Below, piece by piece: positions 34,201 through 45,567 of a stretch of DNA of 64,000 bases (positions are counted from its first letter, which is position 1; every line of letters begins with the position of its first letter). Source of the DNA: Homarus americanus (lineage: Eukaryota > Arthropoda > Malacostraca > Decapoda > Nephropidae); the NCBI RefSeq assembly GCF_018991925.1, contig NW_024737042.1:19639295-19703294 (forward strand). The letters run 5' to 3'. The position numbers were made by a program, and so were the translations under genes. The notes below the pieces were generated by a model, which did not search any database, had not been told where the DNA came from, and saw nothing but the letters and a program-made list of their open reading frames with translations.

Positions 34201-34366
34201 TACTGTCAACAAGGTGGTTGAGGACAGCCTCTTCTAACCTAGCCTTATTCATGGAAGAGCGGCCTTCTAAATCATAATGATGTGCAAGGGATTGCCACTC
34301 TGCCTTAGTAAGCCCCTTCAGTCTTTCGGCTGAAGGTGAAGCCAAAAAGCTTTCCAGGTCAAACAT
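31250..34366 (-). CDS. Gag-protease-integrase polyprotein of the complete Gmr1-like element
   Basis: This 1,038-codon frame starts at an ATG and is uninterrupted. Residues 1-300 form a gag-like capsid region (FTGKALDVFSSL, QKQVLCRRWIESE). A zinc knuckle CRYCKKPGHVISDC spans 339-352. The aspartic protease motif is LLRDTGSALSLV, with catalytic Asp429. A spacer rich in Asp/Glu runs from 540 to 640. Integrase has the HHCC finger (His691, His697, Cys724, Cys727), then the D,D-35-E triad Asp761 (VVIDCVSP), Asp820 (VQSDQGSNF) and Glu856 (GVVERFHQ). The C-terminal tail is GPYEVLEKQGAVNYVF, PVRRKKK and a short extension ending at TGA. In ordinary gypsy elements RT would sit between protease and integrase; here nothing does. 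It is fully intact as read. Confidence 0.93.
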   Translation of the reverse strand: MFDLESFLASPSAERLKGLTKAEWQSLAHHYDLEGRSSMNKARLEEAVLNHLVDSKIIAQRSGNSGEIVTPSNLALQVVLKRLEVELETLKQRGLAQGSDTSTFSIDKCLNSVPKFNEEEPDKLFSLFEKIARLNKWPFSQWSQLIYRSFTGKALDVFSSLSEDQCLDYALVKSAVLNSYKLVPEAYGQQFRNCRKTDKQTFVEFFRQKQVLCRRWIESESAHVEHGKLVELILLEDVRKCIPGDIRPHLDQRGIRTLADAGPVADHYSLTNRNVNSRCYAPMSQSFTSFKRPTPTSTPGSLPLVIPTRPSGSAPSTPGEPMVHGTGGSTLTGERNFGCRYCKKPGHVISDCLKLKKRYSSHQGSPSLLVRVAEQSEKLLEPCVIALSQTVALDASPSPMISTFEPFCSPGSLALDQFSQPISVKLLRDTGSALSLVTKEAAPFLDSCYTGNWVLVNGLTGGSRIPLCQVYLRSSIKSGYVTLGVVDSLPVEGVSLLIGNELVVDMIFPNVMVSSCPTAKNNTMQLEVDFPGLFDACAVTRSMSRSREVEETSEVDGVSLQDCEKPEDNLIQPDHTELGLSEFFEDSPQPDNLQISSDEDKNPDITSFGSSPVTRSKFIELQAGDPELVGFLNRSVPESEAEQESNCYYTRSGVLMRKFRPSNSPANHPWLVHHQVVIPKPLRQDLLSIAHDWMGGHLGVRKTYAKILSQFFWPRMKKDVSSYCRTCHGCQVAGKPNPSVKPFPLQPIPIIEEPFSKVVIDCVSPLPKTPRGHQFLLTIIDCATRYPEAIPLHRITAKNVIKALTHFFTQVGLPTGVQSDQGSNFTSLLFNQGMQTLGVRQSRSSAYHPQSQGVVERFHQTLKLMLRTFCLETGKDWDEGVDLLLFAVRDSKQESLGFSPFQLVYGHEARGPLKVLKECWLNDQRATPLASYVVQFKEKLRLAVELAQSNLRCAQVRMKLHFDKAHEAKPREFQVGEQVLAFLPLHDHPFKSKYSGPYEVLEKQGAVNYVFSTPVRRKKKRLIHVILLKSYHVRDETL

Positions 34367-34650
34367 GTTGTACTCAAAATCGTAGCAAAAAAATGTAACG
34401 GTGGCTGCTAAGTTAACTAGCTAGCTAATCAATAATATTAAAATGCAATCAACTGTGAAACACAGCAAGGGATTAACCAAACACGTGGAACACCAGTAGC
34501 TTAAGCAATAAAACAGGAGCAATAAAATTAAATGAACACTGTGAACACATCAACTTGCATCCAAAAATACTTAGCGATGAAACAACACCTGGCGAGTGAA
34601 CAACACTTGATATGGCATAACAATAGTTAACTCCCGGACAGGCCTCCACT

Positions 34651-35378
34651 TGTCGTGATCCCAATATCCTTGGAGTAAGTGAGTCACAAATGAGAAGATA
34701 ATTAAATAATTCAATTTATGTTCTTAAAGGAGTACTGAAGCAACCATGGAATTTAAGGGAATAAGTGATTCTATATTAAAATAAGAGTGATGCCGGAAGG
34801 GTGAAAATATACCATTAAGGAGTTAGATCAAATGAATACTACTTAACATTAACTATATTAAACACAGACATTACAATATATACACAGCAATCACAACGAA
34901 CTGGTTATTTCCTACCAAATAGGAGATTCCTTAACACCAGGATCCCTTCCTGGGCCTAACTTAACGTGCCACTAATTACCAGATACCACTAGGGTATTGT
35001 AGATGACTGAACAAGGCACGTCTGTACTGGGCAAGTGTCGAGGCTAGAGTGGGTGTGGACACGTCCTGCCTATACCACAGTTTACTAGAGAGAGAGTCTC
35101 TGGCCACACAGAATATGAGTGAGAAGAGACTTAGCTCACGTGACGCAGGACAGTTGCCAAATAGTCTATAACTAGTTGATACTACTCTTAGTTTGACTTA
35201 ACAGAGTAACACAAATGATGCATATTAATGACATACATAGATATACAATTAACCTAAGTAACTAAGAACAACAATAAGATAATAGTAAAAATAAAAAGTT
35301 ATTAATAGCTTGTGTGGAGTGGAGGCGTAAACAGATACCACAAGACATGTGTATCCTAAGAGTTACAGGCATGTGACA
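34651..35378 (-). repeat. 5' LTR of the complete Gmr1-like element (728 bp)
   Basis: Bounded by TGTCGTGATC and GCATGTGACA. It aligns with the 3' LTR with few substitutions apart from two indels. The promoter for the minus-strand genes should lie here, but I could not place a TATA box with confidence. Confidence 0.88.
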
Positions 35379-35382
35379 ATAT

Positions 35383-36215
35383 ATATAATAGGAGATCTGA
35401 GCCCATGACATTCAATATTCGGCCACGAAAACAGGAACAGGGTGGGCACTGCACTGCATACCATAATGAACACAGGGAAGCTGATCCACCTAGGACCACA
35501 CTTCACCACATTCATTGGCAATAACAAAACAGCAACCCCAGACAAAGTCTTCACCAATAACAAGGCATTCCTGAATTACCATATAAAACAAGGATCTCTA
35601 ACTACCAGCGACCACATTCCAATGATAATAAAACTATCCACAAGCCCAATCCAAGTACCAACAACCCCACGTTTCCAAATGCAAAAAGCAGACTGGGAAG
35701 GCTATAGGAAGCAACTAGAACAAGTTAAGATCCCAGATCTCCAAGGCAAAACACTAGAAGATATTGACAACGAAACAGATACCCTTATACGTAACATCAA
35801 AAAGGCAATAGAGAACAACATACCAATCACAACATATCGAACGCTACCACACATCAGGACATCCCATGAATTGCGAATGCTCCAAGTACAATACAATAAC
35901 ATAATGATGTACATACAAAACTATCCACCAACAACAGAGCTTATTAGAAACTTAAGGCAAATACAACAAAAGTTAAGAGATGAAAGCCTGATAGCACACC
36001 AACAGATATGGAACGAACTAATAAACAATCTGGATACCACAAGAAATGACAAGAACTTCTGGCAGAACATAAACAAAATTCTAGGAAACGACAAACCCCA
36101 ACAAAAGTACATAAAAGACCAAAACGGGAAAAAACTCTTTGAAGAAAAAAGAGATAGAATCCGCATACAGGAGAGAATGGAAAAAAGTATTTCAAATATC
36201 AGAAGAAGAAAATGA
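35383..36215 (+). pseudogene. Jockey-type LINE: endonuclease C-terminus and linker
   Basis: From 35,383 the frame gives IIGDLSP, a stop (TGA near 35,406), then IFGHENRNRVGTALHTIMN, NKTATPDKVFTN and SDHIPMIIKLS. These are the late motifs of an AP-type endonuclease (GDFNA-like, then SDH). A long helical linker (NETDTLIRNIKKAIENNIP, DKNFWQNINKILGNDK) precedes RT. Near 36,143-36,150 an A run causes a one-base shift, after which coding continues in the frame opening at 36,139. The frame stays open to 36,215 only by overlap. Confidence 0.82.
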
Positions 36216-37735
36216 GGAATTTGATGAGGAACACGAAAATCACATCTGCAGAGAAATGGCTGAAATGATACATAGGATAACCCCATACCATGTGGTGGAC
36301 AAAACCAGGCTCAACCCGATAGAACCAATTACAGAAGGAGAACTGCTACACTACATCAGACACACTAAAGAAAAAGCACCAGGATTTACAAAAATCACAA
36401 GAAATATGATCCTATACCTACCCAACAACTGCACACAAGGCATCCTTGAAATATTTAACTCAGCCTTGGCAAGTGGATACTTCATTGATGCATTTAAAAA
36501 CGCAAAACTCATATTCATACCGAAACCAGCCAAAGACCATACTCAAGTAATTAACTACAGACCGATTTCCCTACTCGAAGTTATAGGAAAACTATTTGAA
36601 AAGGCAATAAACAAGAGAATCAGAAAACACAGTAGCGAAAACGGACTACTAAACCCCAGACAACATGGATTCACTGAAAAAAAGGGAACACATACTGCAC
36701 TAGCCATAATCACGGAAACGTTAGCCAACAAGAAAGCAGAAAGAAACCAAGTCAACATTGTATTAAGAGACGTTAAGAAAGCGTTCGATAAAGTTTGGCA
36801 CCTAGGATTAAAATTTAAACTGCTTCAATTAAATCTTCCAGAACCAATAGAAAAAATCGTCTGTGACTTCCTAGATGACCGCACGGCACAAATACAAATT
36901 GGCAGCTATATAGGACCACCCATAAAACTGAAAAGTGGAGTACCCCAAGGCAGTGTCCTTTCTATTACGCTGTACAATATCTACACAGCAGACCTACCAG
37001 AACCAGCTCCCTACAGTGAATACATAAGTTTTGCAGACGATATCACACAAATCATCACATAACCCGGCAAATCAACAGCAATAATGGCACAACATACTGC
37101 CAACGCAATAGAGAACATCAACCAGTACGAAAAAAAGTGGAAGCTACAAACGAACACCAACAAGTTCAAAATAATCCCAATCGCTAAAAGGAAAAAAGAC
37201 CCCATTATAGTAGACAACAAAGTGATTCCATATGCCATGGAAGGCACTGTCCTAGGGCTGAAGATAACAACAAAAGGCTACAAAACATTCATCACCGAAA
37301 AACTTGCAAAAACCAGAAACATGGTAATTAAATTAAAACGCTTCAGAAGCCTGTCAGCAAAAAACAAGTTAAAGTTATATAGAGCCTTTGTCCAATCCCG
37401 ACTAGTATATCCACCAATTCCCCTACATGCAATAAAACAAACAAACATAAAGAAACTGCAGACAATTCAAAACTTAGCCCTAAGGGATGTATATAACATC
37501 AGATATCCTGACATAGTCACCAACCGTCAACTACACCAACGAGCGCAATAGAACCCCTAAACGTTTACCTACACGAACACTCAAAAAGAATATGGACAAA
37601 GTTAGAAGAAATAGAGCCAGGACCAATCAAAGAATGGATGGAAGAGACAGAAGAAGGAAGAAGAGAACACTCGTGGTTCCCTCGCAGTAAAAGAAGAGCC
37701 CTAGAACCCACACCAACTCCACTCTATTGAAAGAT
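36139..37735 (+). pseudogene. Jockey-type LINE: reverse transcriptase and C-terminus
   Basis: RT runs 36,139-37,062: KEKAPGFTKITRNMILYLP, FIPKPAKDHTQVINYRPISL, LEVIGKLFEKAINKRI, NPRQHGFTEKKGTHTAL, VLRDVKKAFDKVWH (catalytic Asp), LKSGVPQGSVLSITLYN and YISFADDITQI (active site FADD). An in-frame TAA at 37,060-37,062 interrupts it, and the same frame resumes (37,063-37,551) with the post-RT region NKFKIIPIAKRKK, LKIYRAF-like and NIKKLQTIQNLALRDV. A further shift near 37,548 leads to the last 60 residues, ending about 37,733. The element is dead, but with only about three lesions. Confidence 0.87.
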
Positions 37736-38124
37736 GCAATGTTACCCCAGTGACAACCTTGGCAGCTCTACCACTTACAACATTAGATCATAAAAAGACG
37801 GGATGTTCTTAGCAGAAACACAAGTACCTGCCCTAGACTCCTCACCATTGGCTAGGACATAAGACCCGAAAATGTAAGGCATAAAATTGCAATATTTGCT
37901 AAACATACAAACACCTGACATAAATATAATACCTAAGACGAAAATTAGCTGAAACACAAACATGAGAAAACAGAAGCACTTGGGTTGAGCCCCAAGACCT
38001 AGCATTCTACTACTATTTTCCAATTCCCTCGCTTTTCTTCTTGCACTATCCACCAACCCCAAGTCCCTCCAAATTCCACCATCATTCTTCAAGTCCAGTT
38101 CCCGCACCACCAATCTGTACTCAC

Positions 38125-38550
<426 letters not shown>

Positions 38551-38599
38551 TCAGACTTCAGATAATATTTGCTAGGAACTAATCTTCAGGTGAAATAAA

Positions 38600-40630
38600 C
38601 TGTAGCTAATTTTCATGTGAAATAAACTGGGGCTATCTCCTTCTCCTTTTACCCACACCTCTTTCATTACTTCTAGGAATCGTTGTAAGGCTATTCTTCG
38701 TAGGGCCAAGCGGAATTTTATAAAAAGAAAGACCACTGTTCTGACTAACTCTTTTTCTAGTAAATCCTTCTGATCCTTTACCAATAACATCTGTAACAAA
38801 TTCTGCACTCCTCCGTTTCCTCCTCTCTTCCGACCTGATAACTCTATAGCCAACTCTCCCCCTGACAAAGCCAATCTCTTTGGCACCTTATTCTCCTCTA
38901 ATTCCACCTTAGACGATTCCCACTCTATCCCTCCTACCCTTGCACCTCCTACTGAACCTATGCACATTCCTATTATCTCCACTCGCAGGGTTGCCGGTGT
39001 GTTATCCAGGTTGGATGTGAGTAAGGCGCATGGACCGGACGGAATACTCCCTCGTGTTCCGAAGGAGTGTGCTGAAGCTCTGGCCCACTGTGCTTGCTCG
39101 CCTCTTTCGCCTCTGCTTCAAAACCCAAACTTGTCCTTCTTCTTGGAAGCATGCCTTGGTTCAGCCCATCCCGAAGAAGGGTGACCATTCTAATCCCTCT
39201 AACTATCGCCCCATTGCCCTAACTTCATCCATCTCTAAGATTTTCAACTATCTTGAACTCCCATTTTCTTCGTCACCTTGAACGCCATTCTCTTTTGTCG
39301 GATCACCAGTATGACTTTCGCCAGGCGAGATCTACTGGTGATCTGCTCTCCTATTGCACCCATCTCTGGTCATCCTCTCTTAGGGATTATGGGGAAACTT
39401 TCGTTGTGGCCCTCGACATCTCCAAAGCATTTGACAGGGTATAGCACAAGTCTTTGCAATCTAAACTTCCCTCTTTTGGTTTCTCTCCCCCACTTTGTTT
39501 TCTCATCTCTAGCTTCCTTGAGAACCGATCCGTGGCAGTTGTTGTCGAGGATCGATTCTCGCTCTTTCTCTACCAGTAGTGGCGTCCCACAGGGTTCTGT
39601 TCTTTCACCTACTCTCTTCCTTCTTTTTATCAATGATTTACTTCACACTACAACTAATTCTATCCATTCTTACGCTGATGATTCTACTCTTCACTCTTCC
39701 TCACATTTTCCCCTTCCTCCTAACTCTCAAACTAGATCTGTTTCTAGAACTGATATCATTACTTCTATCAATGCGGATCTGTGCAGCATCTCTGAATGGG
39801 AAGGTACAAACTTGGTTAAGTTCAATAGTAATAAAACTCAATATTTACCAATTACACTTTGTAAATTAGACGATCTCCCACCAATTACATTTCAGGACGC
39901 TATCATCCTGCCAAATTATGAAATAAATATGTTAGGGCTCACCATTTCCTCCACTATGTCCTGGAAATCACACATCCTTAATATATCTAAAGCTGCCTCC
40001 CGAAAGTTGGGAATGCTGTACAGATGCCGTAGCTACTTCACTCCTGGGCAGTTGCTCCAAGTATATAAGGGATTGATTCGTCCTAACTTGGAGTACTGCT
40101 TTCATATCTGGGGTGGCTCTTCTTCTGTCCAACTATTAGATAGGATGGAATCAAAGGCATTTCGTCTTATTAACTCTCCTCCTTTAGTCGACAATCTCTC
40201 TTCCCTTTCACTTCGCCACAATGATGCTTCACTCTCTCTCTTTTACAGATACTTTAACGGGCAATGTTCGGTGGATTTGGCATCCTGTATACCGCGGGCA
40301 AGGCCATGGGCTCGTAACACACGTCTTGTCCGCGGTGCCCACCGTTTGTCTGTGGATGTCGGTCACACGAGAATAACCCGTTATAGTACCTCCTTCTTTC
40401 CTCACACAGCCAAACTGTGCAATGCTCTGCCTTCTTCTGTGTTTCCATACTTATACAATCTGTCTCACTTTAAAAAGCTGGTTTTCCGGCATCTTCGTGG
40501 TGTAGATTAACATAGTATAACCTTTTTCTTCTCTATTTTCAATTTCTTTCTGTTCTTTTTTTTTCGGCCCCAGGCCCCGCTGTGGATCGTTTGACCTGTG
40601 CCCGGGTGGGCTAATTCCCGTAAAACAAAA
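38600..40630 (+). pseudogene. Jockey/CR1-type LINE with characteristic 3' tail
   Basis: This 5'-truncated LINE is broken by at least three frameshifts. Recognisable parts are RNRCKAILRRAKRNFIKRKT near 38,670; VLSRLDVSKAHGPDGI (38,996 on); PIPKKGDHSNPSNYRPIAL (39,166 on); LLSDHQYDFRQARSTGDLL; VVALDISKAFDRV (catalytic Asp, near 39,400-39,440); SSGVPQGSVLSPTLFLLFIN (39,576 on); and SIHSYADDSTLH (active site YADD near 39,670). The post-RT region ends at 40,510. The 3' tail (40,587-40,618) contains ACCTGTGCCCGGGTGGGC followed by an A-rich end at 40,621-40,634. The same tail occurs at 55,326 and 56,358, so this LINE is their source family. It abuts Penelope copy 3. Confidence 0.87.
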
Positions 40631-40634
40631 AAAG

Positions 40635-41603
40635 ACCGTACATGTATGGCAGTGAAGGAGCCGTTGAAGAAAATGTTTAATGAGATTAGCTTAACCTCTC
40701 AATAGAGACTTAAGTTTTTTGTTAAACTGAGTGTTAACTGTATTGAGAGGACTATTTATGAGCTTAGAATATGTTGTAACATCACATAAAAGGTCATTCA
40801 TTTTATAAGAATAATCATCTTGGTTTAAAATCACTACTGTGTTGGCTTTATCTGCTTTAGTAACATGTAGATCCTTATTTTTCTGAAGAGCTTGGATTGC
40901 TTTGGTGAATCTTTCTGGACAGTTTGGAATACAAGGCTTGGACATAGATGCATACACAACACCTTTACACATGTTCACTTCTTCATTTGTCAAATTACTG
41001 AATTTCTCCAAATTGCAAAATGCTCTGGCTGTATCAACGCTGTCGACTCTCTTGTTAGAGCCATCAATACTTAAACCATAACCGAGGGCACACAAGGTAT
41101 CATTGTCTAGTTGTTTAGAGGAGAGATTCACTACACAGTTGTGATTGGTATCCTTAGTCCAATCACGATTTCTCATAAGGATTGCCAATTTGTGGTCTAG
41201 CTTAGCTTGAAGATCAGAACGCTCACATCTCGGGTTATCAAAACAGTAATCCAACATGAACTATTTCCAATCACTCGGTATGGTCATATTAAAAGTGTTT
41301 CTTTAGGATGATTTCTTGGAAATCATGAAAGGGGCGGTCAGACATCTGCAGGACACGTTGTGGGAGGATTGATCTTGGCATGACTTTTTCACTAAGGCAT
41401 GTCTGGAGAAATTTCAAACGTATTTTCAATTTGTGGGCCTTGATCATCGAAGAGGAGTATTCAGTAACGAAAGGAGACAGTCCAGGACAGCTTGTGGAGA
41501 AGTAGAAAAAGTGGCGCGTGAAATCCATTATGCAAGTAAATCCCTGTAGGTGCGCGTGATCCAAGCATATGCTTCGTGTTTTCTTGTTTCCTTGTGGTTA
41601 TCA

Positions 41604-41605
<2 letters not shown>
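40635..41605 (-). pseudogene. Penelope-like element, copy 3 (5' part)
   Basis: This minus-strand copy starts at about 41,605 next to (TA)n. It contains the complete 5' leader missing from copy 1, an upstream frame (41,289-41,564, [15 protein letters not shown] to EIILKKHF), then the start of the RT protein (40,691-41,257, MLDYCFDNPRCERSD through VTKADKANTVVILNQDDY). It stops at about 40,640, before the RT catalytic core, where the A-rich tail of the LINE begins. A segment of about 60 bases between KKHF and the RT start, present in copy 1, is deleted. A stop also precedes Met at 41,257. Confidence 0.85.
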
Positions 41606-41698
<93 letters not shown>

Positions 41699-41737
41699 AA
41701 TAGATAGATCGATAGATAGATAGATAGCTAGATAGAG
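41606..41737. repeat. (TA)n followed by (GATA)n
   Basis: About 77 bp of TA, then about 50 bp of imperfect GATA units. It lies at the 5' end of Penelope copy 3. Confidence 0.97.
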
Positions 41738-41927
41738 GGGGAAAACATATAAAATGAAAGATAGACGAAAATGGTGGAGGGAAACAGAACAAGTATGTGA
41801 GAGGAAGAAAACATAGATAAAGAAAGAGAGAAGAAGAAAGTTGAATTATTTTCATATTTTCATTGGTACATCATACCTTGATGTCCACCTTGACGCCACT
41901 TGTGTTGAAGAGTCACTTTAGGCACCA

Positions 41928-42024
41928 CTCCCTCCCTCCCTACATCCTTAGCTCCCTCCCCTCCCTCCTTCCCTCCCTCCCTCCCCCCCTCCCTCCATCC
42001 CTCCTTCTCTATCTCTCCCTCCCT
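41928..42024. repeat. (CCCT)n-rich polypyrimidine tract
   Basis: Almost pure C/T, dominated by CCCT/CCTC units. A second (TC)n tract of about 52 bp follows at 42,187-42,238, with T-rich DNA between. Confidence 0.95.
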
Positions 42025-42184
42025 GTTTTCGTTATCCTTCAATTGTTTCATTCTATTTTAGTTTTTAGTGTGCCATTTTTCTCTCTCTGTCCCTTTTGCT
42101 TTTCCTATATAGTCTTTTTCTTGTTTTTGTCTCTCGATCTTTGTGTGCTTCTCTACCTTTTCTCTTTTTTTTTAAATTTTGTTA

Positions 42185-42240
<56 letters not shown>

Positions 42241-42364
42241 ACAACTCTCTGGCATCTCAGCTGAAGACCTGACGTCAATAGCTCTTTGTGTTTGCCAGTC
42301 AGAGAGGTTGACACTGAGACCGATACTGAGCTAACAAGTAGATTAACACTTAAAAATCCTTTAT

Positions 42365-42584
42365 AATCAACCTAACACATTATCCTCACTCTCCTTTACC
42401 ATCACCCTCACTATGATCCTAACACCATTCTTCACCATCACTCTCACTATCAATTTAGCACACATTTTCGCCATTACTCTCACTCTTATCTTCACCATTA
42501 CCCTCACTATCACCCTCACAGTTATTTTCACCATCACCGCCACTATCATCTTAACACACATCTTCACTATTATACTGACACATA
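42365..42584. repeat. Degenerate minisatellite (CACCATCACTCTCACTATC type), left part
   Basis: Irregular units of about 25-40 bp contain TTCACCATTACCCTCACTA. Frames give Thr/Ile/Leu-rich text. The array is interrupted by the TIR element at 42,585 and resumes at 45,568-45,605, showing that the element inserted into it. Confidence 0.85.
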
Positions 42585-45567
42585 GGGTCAATTGCAAGAA
42601 GCTCCGTGGTGTATACCATGCTGTAGTAGCCCCATGGTTGGTTTGCAAGAAGCGTTCTGGGCTAAACAAAAAATATATATCTACGATTCGTTATTGGAAC
42701 GTGGGAGATTTCCGTGGTACCCGCAACCTCGCCCGATGACCACTACGATGGAACTATATTTTGAAACCAAAAGAAAAGAAATATAATTGGATGCACATAA
42801 ATTGTATAAATCTGCAAAGGAATAATATTTTTTATAAGATATCCTCCATATAGAACAGCACATGATGAATTTTAGTGTTCTTTTTAAAAGAATTCCATGT
42901 TTGTTTCGGAACATCCGCCAGCCTCTACTTGTCTCATCGCCGCTTATATCCTCCAAATTCTAACCATCATAAAAGGTAAGCCTTTAAGATAACTAATCCA
43001 AATCATTCATGTGTGGAAATGTATGGAAATCAAATTAAGCTAAACAAAAGTCGTAAGTGGTCTATTAGAAGAGTGGTGAGAACTGCTCCATCTGGGATGG
43101 TGAATGACGTCCCTTATCAGAAATAATATCAACCCAATTCTCGAAATGAGCGCAAATAATAACCGTCGAACACTACCAATAATAAGTCCAAATATGCCAG
43201 GTAACCAGTGCCAGGTAGTTCCCAGGTATGTTTCATTTGTGTATCAGTTTAACCAATATTTGATACTAATAAGATAAATTCAGTGACATAAATTCATGTT
43301 CTTTTTTTATTCCCTTAGTGACTTAATGTATTGCAAGAAAGAACTACCTTACCACTTTTTGTGCAACATTTAGAGTGGTGGTAATAATTCACTTTACCAT
43401 TGACAGTGGTAGAATCAAGTGCAGATATATATTGGCTTTGTATGTCCATGATTCCAACAAAAATGAATAATGTCTTCCAAAATAAATTAAATTTAAGGTC
43501 TTATTATCCTTTCGGTCATCCAGGGAATTTTAGGATTTTAAGTTGACCAATGTTTTCCAGTTAGGTTAAGTTAAGCAGGTTAGGTTAACATTTTTGATGT
43601 AGAACATTAAAATTTTAAAGGGCTTATAATTTTTTTTCTATGAATTTCTCTAAAAAAAAGAGATCATAGTTTTAGAATCACCATAAAAATCTACATTAGA
43701 AAAAATATATAAATTGAGTATGTGTTGCATATCAAACCAAACAAATCTGAGTTTCCATTGGAATTTTTATTTTTTATTTTTTTTTTTAACAGACAAAATT
43801 GCCCACAATATGTAGATGTTGGAAACATAAATATTAACCGTCATAAATAAAGATGTTTCAGAATTCACAAATTTAACTAACAATATTAATGATTTTATCT
43901 ACACTTACAGGTGGAGATACAGCTGACTATTCACCTTTCACCAATACTGAAGAAATAAATCTTGGTATCATGATTGATGGGGAATTTTTCCGGTTACTGG
44001 GAAGATTTTGGAATTTGATACCTAACCTAACCTCGGAATTGGCTCCCAGAATCGAAACATGAAAATTTGAAGACTTTCCGTAAAATCCATAAATTACTCA
44101 TAGACCAGAAAAAATGCAGTTTATGGAATTTTCAGAAAATATTAATTTGGAGAAATCATAACATATGCCTTAATTAATATTTTTTTAATGTTACACTCTG
44201 CATACATGCATAGATATTACGTATTAATATATTTGTGAAATTTGTGGATGATTTTCTTTTAAAATACTTTACTCTTGATCATCTATATATTATAACATAT
44301 CCTGCTTTTATTAAAGGCTATATTCTGACATAAGCATTATCATTGTATTTTTATTCCTATATTTATTACAGTCTATATAAAACATTAAAAAATGCAGGAA
44401 TAATTTGCAATTAACATTGCAGGCTGTATTGAGGATATTTTTAAACCATTTAATTATCATCTTGTTCTATGTTTAACATTTGTAGTCTCTGATTAGTTGG
44501 TAGAATTTCATAAATATACCTACTGTATATGGGTTCCATGACATTTGCTCACAAGATGAACCTAATCTAACCTAACCTAACATGTCTTCCTTTCCATTAT
44601 AGTTGAGTATATGCCTTGTAAACAAATGTCTGCACACTAACTATATGAAGACTCTCTGGTGAGGATCCATATACAGTATTTACATGGAATATTTTTCCAA
44701 ATAAAAGACCATTTAAACAGCAGATACTTTTCTCCAACTGCTGGTTTAGTTCATGTCATTAACATATTGTATACATTTTTACTCCTGACATTGGGAAAGT
44801 GTTCATGTCTTGCTTTCTTTCATAGGGTATTTATTACATTACTATAATCAGTTGAGACAAGTTGGAAACATTATCTCAAGTTTTCATATCTTGTAGATAA
44901 CTGGTCTTTATACTTGTATAATATGAAAGTAAAAATTTTTGGTACAAAGATAATTTCCTGTTTGATAGAAAACTACCAGTTATGGTGATATTTTTTCAAG
45001 ATTTTATCCCAATTCATGTGTCATAGCAAAATTATAATACCTATGTACTTTGTTATATTCTACTGACTTCATCCACAGAACAGGCCATAGTTCTCTTATT
45101 TACACTGACCCAACACCAAGTTTGTGGCAAACTTATTGCTTTATTGCTAGAAAAAAGGAACAGACATGACACTCTATTCCTACGTTTTTATGGTTGTCAC
45201 AGGCTTTATTTACTTATATTCAATGTAAATGATTGTATTTCATTCCCAGAATTAGCTTATAATCCAAGAAAATAGGAAAATGAGGTGCACCTTAGCTTGG
45301 GATTCAAGTTTTTCATGCACGTAAATCGTGTAGCAAGAGTAAACGTTTTGTGCCACAGACAACGTTTGGAGGGTGCAAGCATACCAACCTCCCAATCTTC
45401 TGCCAGTTGGTACACCTGACTACACTACGATGACGTAGTAACAACAAACAACGGTCGGGTACCACCATGGCCCATCTTGAAAAATTACAAAAATTTTACT
45501 CCATCGTATTACGACCGCCGGGATACCACAGCGTGGTATACACCACGTCTGATCTTGCAATTGGCCC
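42585..45567. mobile_element. Unclassified 2,983-bp TIR element, non-autonomous
   Basis: Terminal inverted repeats of about 48 bp lie at 42,585-42,632 and 45,520-45,567. They share GGG(T/C)CAATTGCAAGA at the tip and CGTGGTGTATACCA inside. ATA flanks both sides (42,582-42,584 and 45,568-45,570), a 3-bp target duplication. The flanks are two halves of the same minisatellite, so the empty site can be read directly. No transposase-like ORF lies inside. The interior is AT-rich, and its right portion (44,190-45,388) is related to 27,259-28,441. GGG/CCC tips with a 3-bp duplication recall the Zator type, but TIR sequence alone cannot prove this. Confidence 0.75.
44190..45388 (+). repeat. Dispersed 1.2-kb repeat, copy 2
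   Basis: This is the right inner part of the TIR element, and matches 27,259-28,441. It has an extra segment at about 44,232-44,283 relative to copy 1 and several small indels. A 62-codon frame (44,659-44,847) parallels the one in copy 1, with eight or so residue differences. Confidence 0.85.

Larger units (their letters stand above)
28698..35378 (-). mobile_element. Complete Gmr1-like Ty3/gypsy retrotransposon (INT before RT)
   Basis: This LTR retrotransposon reads right to left. The 5' LTR is at 34,651-35,378, gag-protease-integrase at 34,366-31,250, RT-RNase H at 31,249-29,714, then a purine tract at about 29,523-29,538 (TTTTTGGGGGGAGG on the minus strand) and the 3' LTR at 28,698-29,522. 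LTR ends are TGTC...GACA. The pol order PR-INT-RT-RNaseH is like copia although the protein sequences are gypsy-like. That combination defines the Gmr1-like group, first described in deuterostomes. A TGG-starting candidate primer-binding site lies 2 nt inside the 5' LTR (about 34,631-34,648). I see no clear target duplication. There is one in-frame TGA between integrase and RT. Confidence 0.92.
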
